Source of the DNA: CAWBCI01 sp963787195
GTDB lineage: Bacteria > Bacteroidota > Bacteroidia > Bacteroidales > JAGOPY01
Direction of reading: 5' to 3'
DNA length: 64,000 nt
Assembly: GCA_963787195.1 (NCBI GenBank)
Contig: CAWBCI010000033.1
Span: 16,518 to 80,517 of the forward strand
Shown: one piece after another, positions 53,411 through 61,628 of the stretch
Layout of the letters: every line of letters begins with the position of its first letter
How positions within the stretch are numbered: the first letter of the stretch is position 1
The notes under the pieces: generated by a model
Databases searched by the model: none
Seen by the model: the letters and a program-made list of their open reading frames with translations, nothing else
What the model was told of the DNA's origin: nothing
Position numbers and translations under genes: made by a program

Positions 53411-53769
53411 ATATCGACGATGTGATGAGCGGCTATTATGTTGGCCTCGATGAAGATTTTAAGTATGAAGACACAGGCTTAATGCTAGCTACAGCAGAGG
53501 ATGTGGGTATATTCTTGCGGGCATTAAACGATGGTTCTGTGTTTAATGAAGGTGAACAGGAAATCTATTCCTCCATTTACGTGTACAAACATACAGGTCT
53601 GCTTGTTGGCTATCAGAGTATTGCAAAATACCACAAAGACATGGACACGGTTGTTATTCAATTTAATAATACAACTAACTTTGATGGATATGACTGGAAT
53701 TTAGCGGAAATCATATATAGCCGTATTGTAAGAATAGTGAGAAGGCAAGAAAGCCATGACAATGTATAA
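53407..53769 (+). CDS. Serine hydrolase, C-terminal part
   Basis: Continues the preceding frame after a missing base: DDVMSGYYVGLDEDF, DTGLMLATAEDVGIFLRAL and KHTGLLVGYQSI, where HTG is the third motif of the beta-lactamase fold. It ends EIIYSRIVRIVRR. With the first part it would be a protein of about 349 residues. The annotated GTG start has no independent meaning. Confidence 0.6.
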   Translation: MNIDDVMSGYYVGLDEDFKYEDTGLMLATAEDVGIFLRALNDGSVFNEGEQEIYSSIYVYKHTGLLVGYQSIAKYHKDMDTVVIQFNNTTNFDGYDWNLAEIIYSRIVRIVRRQESHDNV

Positions 53770-53850
53770 ATGGCATGAAAACCACCTTTATACTAAGCCT
53801 TGTGGGTCATAATAAAAGCGGCAAAAATGTCAAATTAAAAATGAGATGAT

Positions 53851-54150
53851 ATGGAAAAAATGAAAGCAATTGTATGCACAAAATATGGACCACCAGAGGT
53901 TCTTCAGCTAAAAGAAGTGGAGAAACCAATTCCCGGGAAAAAAGAGATCTGCATAAAGATCCATGCTACAACTGTTACATCAAGTGATTGCATAATCAGG
54001 AGTTTCAACCTGCCGCTATGGAACCCAATGGGATTGATGATGGGAATTGCGCATGGGCTTTGGGAAACCGAGGAATCCCATTCTTGGGATGGTGGCAGCC
54101 GGAGAAGTCGAGTCTGTCGGAAGGGATGTGAAACGCTTCAGGGTGGATGA
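53851..54150 (+). CDS. Quinone/alcohol dehydrogenase (MDR), N-terminal part; frame broken near 54045
   Basis: First part of a medium-chain dehydrogenase. MKAIVCTKYGPPEVLQLKEV and HATTVTSSDCIIRS are the N-terminal catalytic domain of zinc-independent (quinone oxidoreductase) MDR enzymes. After MGLMMGIAHGL the frame goes astray, while the frame one base on reads GFGKPRNPILGMVAAGEV, which is right for the family. One extra base near GCGCATGGGC is the most likely cause. Confidence 0.65.
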   Translation: MEKMKAIVCTKYGPPEVLQLKEVEKPIPGKKEICIKIHATTVTSSDCIIRSFNLPLWNPMGLMMGIAHGLWETEESHSWDGGSRRSRVCRKGCETLQGG

Positions 54151-54805
54151 CCAGGTCATTGCATATACTGTAATGTCTCCCTTCAAGACCCGGATGGGAA
54201 CCTATGCCGAATACATATGCATTCCGGAAGACTGGATAGTGTTAGCGAAACCGCCAAATATCAGCTTCGGGGAGGCTGCTGCGATTCCCTACCCGGCACA
54301 GCTGGCCATGTTCTTCCTGAAGAAGGGGAACATCCAAAGAAGAAAGAATGTACTCATCGTAGGGGCCTCCGGATCTATCGGTACCACTGCCGTACAAATT
54401 GCCAGGCATTATGGGGCCAGGGTGACAGGGGTTTGCAGTACGGCAAACCTGGAATTGGTAAAGTCCCTTGGGGCCGAAACGGCCATTGACTATACAAAAG
54501 AGGATTATTCTAAAAGTGGTGAATTTTATGATTTGATACTGGATGCCGTTCCAACGCAGGTGGCGGACAGGAAGAGCCTGAAATCACAAGCCATGAAGTC
54601 CCTCACCACTGATGGGCAGTACATCTCAATAGATGATGGATTAGCTAAGGTAAGTTATGATAATCTTGTTCTCTTATTGGACCTTACAAAGTCCGGTGAG
54701 TTCAAACCGGTGATCGACAGAAGCTATCCCCTGGAGCAAATGGTCGAAGCCCACAGGTATGTCGAAGCGGGGCACAAAAAGGGGAATGTGGTAATCACTA
54801 TATGA
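54047..54805 (+). CDS. Quinone/alcohol dehydrogenase (MDR), C-terminal part
   Basis: A 252-residue continuation with the complete Rossmann domain: LIVGASGSIGTTAVQIARHY binds NAD(P)H, GAETAIDYTKEDY and LDAVPTQ follow, and it ends HKKGNVVITI. Lacks the zinc-binding Cys loop of alcohol dehydrogenases, consistent with a quinone reductase-type enzyme. Together with the first part, about 318 residues, the usual family length. Confidence 0.7.
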   Translation: MRMGFGKPRNPILGMVAAGEVESVGRDVKRFRVDDQVIAYTVMSPFKTRMGTYAEYICIPEDWIVLAKPPNISFGEAAAIPYPAQLAMFFLKKGNIQRRKNVLIVGASGSIGTTAVQIARHYGARVTGVCSTANLELVKSLGAETAIDYTKEDYSKSGEFYDLILDAVPTQVADRKSLKSQAMKSLTTDGQYISIDDGLAKVSYDNLVLLLDLTKSGEFKPVIDRSYPLEQMVEAHRYVEAGHKKGNVVITI

Positions 54806-55156
54806 TGTTCACTAAATAAGGTTGGGATTTTCCTGGGATGCTATCTGCAATTCGCTGTCAGGTCCCCGCCTGCGCGAGGATGACGTTTCCTGACTAAGTC
54901 GGGATTGCGTTTTTTAATTGCTGAGCCTCTGATATATTCATGCTTGACCCTCGCCTGCAAATATCGTCGGTGCGATGCAGCTTCCTTTTAATCTTAGCGT
55001 CTGCATTCTAAACTTTAAACTAAAATTCAAAAAAAGATCCTTTCCCGACAGGTATAAAACCAATCTTCCCTGATTAATTCAATTGGAAGCACATTTTCAT
55101 CCATAGCTAATTAAATTGCTTTATTTCATCCTTTTTTTAAATTTATCATAAAATAA
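54806..55156. other. Intergenic region without a recognised gene
   Basis: Contains a CCCGCCTGCGCGAGGATGACG tract similar in style to the one at 52.1 kb (CGGGATGACG), then AT-rich sequence. No ORF with coding character. Confidence 0.45.
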
Positions 55157-55189
55157 GTTCCATATATTATAGAACTATTCTTAAATTTG
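55157..55189 (+). promoter_or_regulatory. Candidate higBA promoter and operator
   Basis: TAAATTTG at 55182-55189 matches the -7 box, with TTC about 21 bp upstream. An imperfect inverted repeat GTTCCAT...ATAGAAC (55157-55175) lies between the two, where a HigA-type repressor would block polymerase. Confidence 0.45.
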
Positions 55190-55204
55190 TAATCTTGTTC
55201 TAAA

Positions 55205-55543
55205 TTGGAGATCTTACGTAAAGACAAACTGATCAAGGTAAAGCGGAAAAACCGGGGAAATTATATCCTCATTTCTGCAGTTGACCGCTTTATTGAAGTT
55301 TTGGAAAGGGCCGGATGGCAAAACAAGGCAGATATTTTATTATCCCGGCCAGATGCAGATTGTGTCCATAGCGATGGATTTTACTTTTTTAACATATATC
55401 AGCACAGGGTCCTGGTATTGATCGTATTTGTTGAAAATGTGGCAACTATTATATGGACCGGTTCACATGATGAATATATGAGGACATTTAAAGGCAATAA
55501 AAAAAGTATCGAAAATTGGCTCAGACATCAGCAATACATATAA
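55205..55543 (+). CDS. higB: HigB-family toxin (RelE fold)
   Basis: A 112-residue mRNA interferase-like protein. It follows the HigB pattern, with LERAGWQNKADILLSRP then FFNIYQHRVLVLIVF and the ending WTGSHDEYMRTF, which matches the FIGTHAEYD-like end of the family. It probably cleaves mRNA in the ribosome. The only acceptable start is TTG at 55205. It is separated by 1 bp from its antitoxin gene, in toxin-first order as usual for HigBA. Confidence 0.78.
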   Translation: MEILRKDKLIKVKRKNRGNYILISAVDRFIEVLERAGWQNKADILLSRPDADCVHSDGFYFFNIYQHRVLVLIVFVENVATIIWTGSHDEYMRTFKGNKKSIENWLRHQQYI

Positions 55544-55544
55544 A

Positions 55545-56105
55545 ATGCAAAAATTCGAATTAAATAATATCCTGAAAATAAAAGAGATCAGTAACGAAAT
55601 TGAATTGGAGAAGGCCACTTCTATTTTCCTTATTTTGAGGAAGAGTAAAGGAGATTTTCCGGATTATCCGGGGATCATGCAACATCTCCAAAAACTGATC
55701 CTGGAATATGAACAAGAGCATTGGACAGATGAAAAGAAAATAACGGATGAGCAAATCGACGGGAGTGATCTGGCCGAAGCCATGCAAAGGGCTGAGAATG
55801 AATTTAATTATAAGAGGAAAGAACTGATAAGATCAAAGCTGCGGGGATCCGGATTAAATCAGAATGACCTGGCCAGGATACTTGGACATCGCAAAGGATA
55901 TATGTCGGAACTCATGAATGGCCTGCGTCCTTTTTCAAAAGAAGACTTAGTGATTATAAACAAGTTGCTGAACATCGATTACACAGACCTGGTCCCACCA
56001 TTTATAAAGCAGGAAAAAGCAAACCGGATTATTAAAATTCTGAATGATATTCCCAAAAGTAAGCTTAAGCTGAATGCTGAGGATTTTATAGTGAAGTTTG
56101 CATGA
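55545..56105 (+). CDS. higA: HigA-family antitoxin with HTH domain
   Basis: A 186-residue protein whose first 90 residues bind the toxin and whose helix-turn-helix is at about 100-150: LRGSGLNQNDLARILGHRKG and YMSELMNGLRPFSKEDL. The N-terminus KFELNNILKIKEISNEIE is typical of the larger HigA subtype that ends with a FIVKFA tail. It should neutralise HigB and repress the shared promoter. Immediately follows higB. Confidence 0.82.
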   Translation: MQKFELNNILKIKEISNEIELEKATSIFLILRKSKGDFPDYPGIMQHLQKLILEYEQEHWTDEKKITDEQIDGSDLAEAMQRAENEFNYKRKELIRSKLRGSGLNQNDLARILGHRKGYMSELMNGLRPFSKEDLVIINKLLNIDYTDLVPPFIKQEKANRIIKILNDIPKSKLKLNAEDFIVKFA

Positions 56106-56124
56106 GGATTTAGTTTAGGACTAA

Positions 56125-56203
56125 GTCAGGATCCCTCAGCTATTAGCACCGCCTAAAACAAAACGAATACGAATCTCTTCAACCTTATTCCCCATCCTGT
56201 AAC
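56125..56203 (+). repeat. GTCAGGATCC segment, second copy
   Basis: About 75 bp related by eye to 52289-52370, sharing GTCAGGATCC, a following (T/C)AGCTAT, then CTAAA, CAAAA and GAATA. Lies 20 bp after the higA stop. Confidence 0.45.
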
Positions 56204-56329
56204 CTTAGTAGCCTGGATTCCCCCCAATTACCGCAACCTTATTTACCTTATCATTTGAAACCATAAGGAATATGGCGATTAACCCGGCCCTCGCGAAATA
56301 TGAAGTGAAACCATGCTTTTTTTCTATTC

Positions 56330-56465
56330 ACGTCTCACGATTCACGATTCACTTCTCACTTCTCACGATTCACGACTCACGACTCACGACTCACGACTCA
56401 CTAATCTGTTCCACTTTATCACCCTAACACCCTATCACCTTATCACTTGTCCCAACACCCAAAAG
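56330..56465. repeat. Composite minisatellite: CGACTCA array, CACTTTATC array, CCCAACACC tail
   Basis: Heptamers TCACGAT/CGACTCA (56330-56402), in inverted orientation to the GTCGTGA array at 51.4 kb, then CACTTTATCACC-type nonamers (56411-56450) and a CCCAACACCCAA tail. The 617-bp gap between higA and the next gene otherwise holds the shared leader-like segment. Confidence 0.75.
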
Positions 56466-56517
56466 ACCATGCTATAGAAAATATAGTTTGTTTAATCTAA
56501 CCATTATGTGCCTTATT

Positions 56518-56680
56518 TTCATACATTTGTATTTCCCAAGTCCGAAATCGATTGAACAAATAAAATTTCCAAATCCATTCAAATTTGAATGCGAATGCCT
56601 TTTTGATGCACGATGCGCTGTGTGCTTAAGATAAAGGCTTGTTACCAGGAAAGATTCTTTGAATTATGGAAATAACAGTA
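56518..56680 (+). other. Leader-like segment shared with 50.4 kb
   Basis: Second copy of the segment described at 50440-50600, with GATTGAACAAATAAAATTTC, GCCTTTTTG and GCACGATGCG landmarks. It ends just before the SRPBCC-like gene. Confidence 0.45.
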
Positions 56681-56722
56681 ATAGGTAGGTTGATATACAA
56701 GTTAGCGGCAAGCAAAACAAAT

Positions 56723-57328
56723 ATGACGACACTAATAATTATAACAGTAATTGCTACCGTGCTGACAGGTCTTTATCTGTTAGTTTTTAGACCTTGGCAA
56801 TTAAAGTGGGGAGCCACAGCTATTGAAATTAAACGGGCAATGCCTGGCGATGAAATTGTTGCTAAACCCACCTTCAATGCAACCAGAGCAGTAACAATAA
56901 ACGCAATTGCTGAAAATATTTATCCGTGGATAATTCAAATGGGGGTTACACGAGCTGGATGGTATAGCTATGACTTGTTGGATAATTTAGCCAAGCGCAG
57001 CGCAGTAGTTATACTTCCCGAACATCAAAATATAAAAATTGGGGATATTGTTCCCCTGAGTCCAGACGGAAAGCAAGGGATGTTAGTTAAGGATTTTAAA
57101 AAAAATGAATGGATATTGTGGTGGGATAATAAAGGTGATTCTACTTGGGTATGGGGAATTTACCAAGAAGGAGAATCTACGTTTCGGCTTATAACCCGTG
57201 TGCGAGTAAAATACAGATTCTTTTCGGCAGCAATCCTATTCAATCTGCTCATTGAATTCTTTGATATTTGGATGATGAGGAAATGTATGCTGGGTATTAA
57301 AAAAAGAGCTGAGAAATTACATTTATGA
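56723..57328 (+). CDS. SRPBCC-like membrane-anchored protein, first of two paralogues
   Basis: A 201-residue protein with one N-terminal membrane helix (TLIIITVIATVLTGLYLLVF) and a soluble domain that looks like the START/SRPBCC hydrophobic-ligand fold: TINAIAENIYPWIIQMG, GWYSYDLLDN, WVWGIYQEGESTF and LITRVRVKY. The start is set at ATG 56723, which aligns with the start of the second paralogue; the frame extends further upstream to 56666 but lacks sense. Its stop overlaps the next start by 4 bp. Confidence 0.65.
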   Translation: MTTLIIITVIATVLTGLYLLVFRPWQLKWGATAIEIKRAMPGDEIVAKPTFNATRAVTINAIAENIYPWIIQMGVTRAGWYSYDLLDNLAKRSAVVILPEHQNIKIGDIVPLSPDGKQGMLVKDFKKNEWILWWDNKGDSTWVWGIYQEGESTFRLITRVRVKYRFFSAAILFNLLIEFFDIWMMRKCMLGIKKRAEKLHL

Positions 57329-57951
57329 CCACACTATTAATTATAGCAGTAATCCTTACAGGGCTGACATTACTTTACTTATTGGTTTTAAGACCTTGGC
57401 ATTTAAGGTGGGGAGCTACTGACAATGATTTAGCGCTTAGTTTACCAGCTGACAGCTTAGTGACAAATCCCGACTTTAATGCAACAAGAGGAATTACAAT
57501 TAACTCCACACCTGAAGAAATCTGGAAATGGATTATTCAAATAGGTAGCAGACGAGCAGGATGGTATAGCATTGATTGGATGGACAATTCAGGTATTAAA
57601 AGTTCTCTTGAGCTATTACCTGAGTTTCAAAGAATTGAAATCGGACAATTTATTCCTTTTACTCCAGACCAAAAGAATGGTATGTGGGTTAAGGAGTTTA
57701 AGGAAAATGAATATATTTTATGGGTAGACAAGGATGGAAGGGCAACCTGGCTCTGGTATTTATATCCTGTTGATAAAAAGCAAACCAGAATGCTAACCAG
57801 ACTTAGGACAAAATATGTGTGGAGAGGATTTTGGATTATTTATTACTTACTATATGATTTTGGTGATATTGTAATGATGAGGAAATGTATGAAGGGAATT
57901 AAATTGAGAGCAGAAAATGAGTTCAAAACACAGTCAGCGACTAACAAATAG
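57325..57951 (+). CDS. SRPBCC-like membrane-anchored protein, second paralogue
   Basis: A 208-residue paralogue of the preceding gene, with the same helix (TLLIIAVILTGLTLLYLLVL), RPWHLRWGAT, NATRGITINSTPEEIWKWII, GWYSIDWMDN and LRTKYVWRGFW. The two are clearly related over their whole length and are translationally coupled (ATGA), so a tandem duplication is likely. Function unknown. It ends in a hydrophilic tail (SATNK). Confidence 0.68.
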   Translation: MTTLLIIAVILTGLTLLYLLVLRPWHLRWGATDNDLALSLPADSLVTNPDFNATRGITINSTPEEIWKWIIQIGSRRAGWYSIDWMDNSGIKSSLELLPEFQRIEIGQFIPFTPDQKNGMWVKEFKENEYILWVDKDGRATWLWYLYPVDKKQTRMLTRLRTKYVWRGFWIIYYLLYDFGDIVMMRKCMKGIKLRAENEFKTQSATNK

Positions 57952-58261
57952 CCTTACAAGTATGCCAGCCGTTAACACACAATATAGCCAATAAGGGTTT
58001 CTGTGGTATGCGAAGGTTTGCATCCCACATCAACTTTTCGTGTACCTTGAAAGGAAATCGCCCGCAATTCCTTACTGGCCATATTGTCAACCGTTACCAC
58101 ACATAAAAAAGAACCAAGTACAAAAAAATAATTGTATCTAATTACAAGACCATATAAAAATAAACAACAATAAATTAAGATAATAGGTAATTAGTATATT
58201 TAGAATAAAACTCAAGTAGCTACTTTTTCAGGCAGCTTATTAACTAATATAAAATAAAAAA
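57952..58261. other. Intergenic region with CCGTTA motifs
   Basis: Contains CCAGCCGTTAACACACAATA and, 130 bp later, CAACCGTTACCACACA in the same orientation, in AT-rich surroundings. No gene seen. The likeness to cassette recombination sites is too weak to call. Confidence 0.4.
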
Positions 58262-59170
58262 ATGAAGAATTACACCAGAAAATCACACACAATTTACTTG
58301 CTTGCAATATTGATAGGACTATCAGGCATTATCTTTTTTTCTTGTTCTAAAAAGAGTGATAAAGACATAGAAACAGAACCAGGACAAAGTCTGGGTATTG
58401 TTTCCATCCCTAATATACGTGACTTGGGTGGTTACAAAACTACAAATGGAAGCACAATTGTCAAAGGACTGGTCTATCGTTCAAATCAACTTTACGACAT
58501 CAGTACAAGTGATATGCTTTTGCTCGCAAATCTTAATCTTAAAAATGACTTTGATTTGCGTACCATTAGTGAGCGGGACGCCAAACCGGATGAGTTACCT
58601 GATGGTGTTAATAATGTTTGGCTGGATGTGCTGGCTGACGATCCAACTTCCGGACCAGCAAATCTGATAGGACTCTTACAGGATCCTCAACAAGCCAATA
58701 TTGAACTTGGTAATGGCCAGGTTGAAGAGAAGTTTAGGGTAGCCTACCGCCAGTTTATTACTTTAGAAAGTGCAGATACAGCATTTGCCAAATTATTCCG
58801 ATCACTTGGAGACGAAAATGACTTGCCTGCACTCTTCCATTGTACCACTGGTAAGGATAGAACCGGATGGGCGGCAGCTGCCCTTCTGACCCTTATTGGC
58901 GTGCCGGAGAAAGTAGTTATGGAGGATTACCTGCGTAGCAATGAATACATTCTCCCAATGTACGAGGCTTACATCCGGCAATTTGTTGATGCAGGCGGAT
59001 ACCCTTCCATTCCCGCAGCTATCTTTGGTGTAAAAGAAGAGTACCTCAATGCTGCATTTGACGAAATGAATACAAAATATGCTAGTATAGAAAATTATTT
59101 TTCTGAAGGTTTAGGTATAAGTGTTGAACAACAAACAGCTTTGCGCAATTTGTACCTTAATAAAAAATAG
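58262..59170 (+). CDS. Tyrosine phosphatase (Y_phosphatase3-like) lipoprotein
   Basis: A 302-residue lipoprotein (lipobox IFFSC, Cys28). NIRDLGGYKT and GLVYRSNQL are typical of the family, and the active site HCTTGKDRTGWAA provides Cys194 and Arg200 of the CX5R loop. Members dephosphorylate phosphotyrosine or phosphoinositides. Exported to the envelope, so the target is likely extracellular or periplasmic. Isolated gene. Confidence 0.8.
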   Translation: MKNYTRKSHTIYLLAILIGLSGIIFFSCSKKSDKDIETEPGQSLGIVSIPNIRDLGGYKTTNGSTIVKGLVYRSNQLYDISTSDMLLLANLNLKNDFDLRTISERDAKPDELPDGVNNVWLDVLADDPTSGPANLIGLLQDPQQANIELGNGQVEEKFRVAYRQFITLESADTAFAKLFRSLGDENDLPALFHCTTGKDRTGWAAAALLTLIGVPEKVVMEDYLRSNEYILPMYEAYIRQFVDAGGYPSIPAAIFGVKEEYLNAAFDEMNTKYASIENYFSEGLGISVEQQTALRNLYLNKK

Positions 59171-59534
59171 GCGGAACTACATTGTCCGGCATTAGTGAAA
59201 AGATGATGAGGTATTATTATTGTTTTCACTAATGCTGGACATTTCATTGTTTATTTAATAGCAGTGTACAAATATTTTAAGACTGATATAAGGGATGTAA
59301 ATTTCTAAAAAAAAAGACGTGATTTCAAGGGTTGTGGCTAGCTTTTGCTTTATATTGACAGGTGAGTGCTCCGAAATCTGCTATTTTTCTTATAATAGTC
59401 ATTATTAGTAAAAATTATCCAGAGTAAAAAATCAAATTGTTTTGAAGACGTACACATTAGTGCAAATTGACAGACTAGAACTAAAGGGAAAGTAGTATTT
59501 TAGATGAGATAATTTACAAAGAGAAAGACCAGGT
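59171..59534. other. Intergenic region without a recognised gene
   Basis: A 364-bp AT-rich spacer. A GTCCGGCATTAGTGAAAAGA / TTTTCACTAATGCTGGACAT pair (about 59182-59245) forms an imperfect hairpin after the phosphatase gene and is probably its terminator. Nothing else. Confidence 0.5.
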
Positions 59535-60494
59535 ATGAGCTTGTTTCAAAAATCGGTAGAGAAAAAATACTTAAACGACCTTGACTCTGCATTAATTGAC
59601 AAAAAATATGCTGATTTTCAGGACTATTTTGGCAATCCGGACAGACAGGAAAATATAAGAAACTCGAAAGAAGAACAATTTCAGGAAGGATTTTTAAGGG
59701 AATTGTTTGTGAAAATTTTGGGATACACTTTAAATCCTGAACCCAATTTCAACCTGACTACCGAATTAAAAAATATTGCCAACAGCAAAAAAGCTGATGG
59801 TGCTATCTTGAAAGCTGGGGATGCAATTGCTGTAATTGAATTAAAGGGAACAGACACCACCGATTTAGATAAAATTGAAACTCAGGCATTCGGCTATAAA
59901 AACCACCACCCAAAATGCAAATATGTTATTACATCAAATTTTGAGAAACTTCGTTTTTACATTCAAAATGCGGTTGACCACCTTGATTTTGATTTGTTTA
60001 ATCTTTCAAAAGAACAATTTTCAATACTCTGGCTTTGTCTGGCAAAAGACAATTTGTTATCGGATTTACCTTTAAAAATCAAGGAATCATCGGTTTTACA
60101 GGAAGAAAACATTACCAAAAAATTGTATGCCGATTATTCAAAATTCCGGGAAGCGATTTATAATAATCTGGTAAAAAACAATCCCGAAACCGATAAACTT
60201 TTACTGTTCAAAAAAACACAGAAACTGCTCGACCGCTTTCTGTTTATCTTTTTTGCCGAAGACCGGCTTTTACTTCCGCCAAATTCAATCAGTGAAATTG
60301 TAAAGCAGTGGACGACTTTAAAGGAAGAACTTGACGAATATGTGCCCTTGTACGACCGCTTTAAAAAGTATTTCGGATACATGAACACCGGTTACAAAGG
60401 CAAGAAATATGATATCTATGCATACAACGGCGGCCTTTTCAAACCCGATGAAATTCTGGACAACATTACTATTGATGATGATATTTTGCTATGA
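59535..60494 (+). CDS. Type IIG enzyme, nuclease part
   Basis: First 319 residues of the disrupted gene. FLRELFVKILGYTLN and the PD-(D/E)xK candidate DGAILKAGDAIAVIELKGTD, then YKNHHPKCKYVITSN, are typical of type IIG N-terminal domains. It ends at ITIDDDILL; the next frame continues with YEHTLRLSNYDFETDV, so one extra base (probably the C in TTTGCTATG) is present. Confidence 0.72.
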   Translation: MSLFQKSVEKKYLNDLDSALIDKKYADFQDYFGNPDRQENIRNSKEEQFQEGFLRELFVKILGYTLNPEPNFNLTTELKNIANSKKADGAILKAGDAIAVIELKGTDTTDLDKIETQAFGYKNHHPKCKYVITSNFEKLRFYIQNAVDHLDFDLFNLSKEQFSILWLCLAKDNLLSDLPLKIKESSVLQEENITKKLYADYSKFREAIYNNLVKNNPETDKLLLFKKTQKLLDRFLFIFFAEDRLLLPPNSISEIVKQWTTLKEELDEYVPLYDRFKKYFGYMNTGYKGKKYDIYAYNGGLFKPDEILDNITIDDDILL

Positions 60495-60807
60495 ACACAC
60501 GCTGCGTTTAAGCAATTACGATTTTGAAACCGATGTGGATGTAAATATCCTCGGGCATATTTTTGAACATTCGCTGGGCGAAATTGAAAATGTGCAGGCT
60601 GAAATTAAAGGCGAAAAAGTTGAAAGCCAGAAAACCAAACGCAAAAAGGACGGCATTTTTTACACCCCGAAATACATTACCAAATACATAGTTGAAAATA
60701 CGGTTGGGAAACTTTGTGAGGAAAAACGTACTGAACTGGACATTGTTGACGAAGAATATGCCAACAGGAAGGAAAAACCGGAAAAAGGAAATTGTACGCA
60801 CACTTGA
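60495..60807 (+). CDS. Type IIG enzyme, connector part
   Basis: Frame that continues from 60490: HTLRLSNYDFETDVDVNILG, HSLGEIENVQAEIKGEK, KDGIFYTPKYITKYIVENT. This part joins the nuclease and methyltransferase domains in related enzymes. It stops at 60807; a further change, apparently one base lost in the GAAAAAGG run near 60790, returns to the first frame. Confidence 0.68.
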
Positions 60808-61628
60808 ATAAAAAACTGGAAGATTATCGGAACTGGTTACTAACATTAACCATTCTTGACCCGGCTTGTGGTTCGGGGGCATTTTTAAACCAGGCGCTGG
60901 AATTCCTGATAAACGAACACCGTAAAATTGACGAGCTTCGCGGACAATTGCTCGGTGGCGATATTATTTTCTCTGACATTAGCACCGACATTTTGGAGAA
61001 AAACATTTACGGTGTTGACCTGAACGAAGAATCGGTTGATATTGCCAAACTCTCGCTTTGGCTACGAACTGCTCAAAAAGGAAGAAAACTAAATACACTC
61101 AGCAACAACATAAAATGCGGAAACTCGCTGATTGACGACCCCGAAGTTGCCGGAGAAAAAGCTTTTAACTGGCAAAACGAATTTCCTGATATTTTCCAGG
61201 TAAAAAACAAGAAAGCCTGGCACATCACATTTGCATTGCACAACTCCCGTTACAGTCTAACTGACGGCTTCACCCGTAAGTTAGGACAAGGCTATGTAGG
61301 CCGCACTTTTCCCGAATTAAATGCAGAAGAACAGGAAATCCTCGCTACCGAACTGGCCAGCGCCGCCCGGGAATATCATCTTAATATACTGGAATGTAAT
61401 ATATGCTCCGACCATGTTCATGCAATCATAGTTTGCGAAGAAGAAGAACTGACCGAACTCGTGGGAAAATGGAAAGGCCGCAGCTCATACTTGTATAACC
61501 GAAGGGATGATGATGGCAACCGACGGGTTAACCCGTCGGTTACGCACGATGACAGTGACAACCGACGGGATGATGGTGACATGTCGCGGGATGATGATGG
61601 CAACCGACGGGTTAACGTCGGTACATGA
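60792..61628 (+). CDS. Type IIG methyltransferase start, running into HUH domain
   Basis: From TILDPACGSGAFLNQALEF (SAM binding, motif I) through NIYGVDLNEESVDIAKLSLW to IKCGNSLIDDPEVAG and NWQNEFPDIFQ, this is a normal type IIG methyltransferase. It then passes without a stop into a REP-associated transposase domain (AWHITFALHNSRYSLTD, DHVHAIIVCEEE) and a repeat-coded linker ending at TGA 61626. Confidence 0.72.
   Translation: MYAHLNKKLEDYRNWLLTLTILDPACGSGAFLNQALEFLINEHRKIDELRGQLLGGDIIFSDISTDILEKNIYGVDLNEESVDIAKLSLWLRTAQKGRKLNTLSNNIKCGNSLIDDPEVAGEKAFNWQNEFPDIFQVKNKKAWHITFALHNSRYSLTDGFTRKLGQGYVGRTFPELNAEEQEILATELASAAREYHLNILECNICSDHVHAIIVCEEEELTELVGKWKGRSSYLYNRRDDDGNRRVNPSVTHDDSDNRRDDGDMSRDDDGNRRVNVGT

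Noticed and set aside
57952..58261. Integron attC-like site
   Set aside because: CCGTTAACAC and CCGTTACCAC resemble core sites only loosely, occur in direct rather than inverted orientation, and there is no integrase in view.
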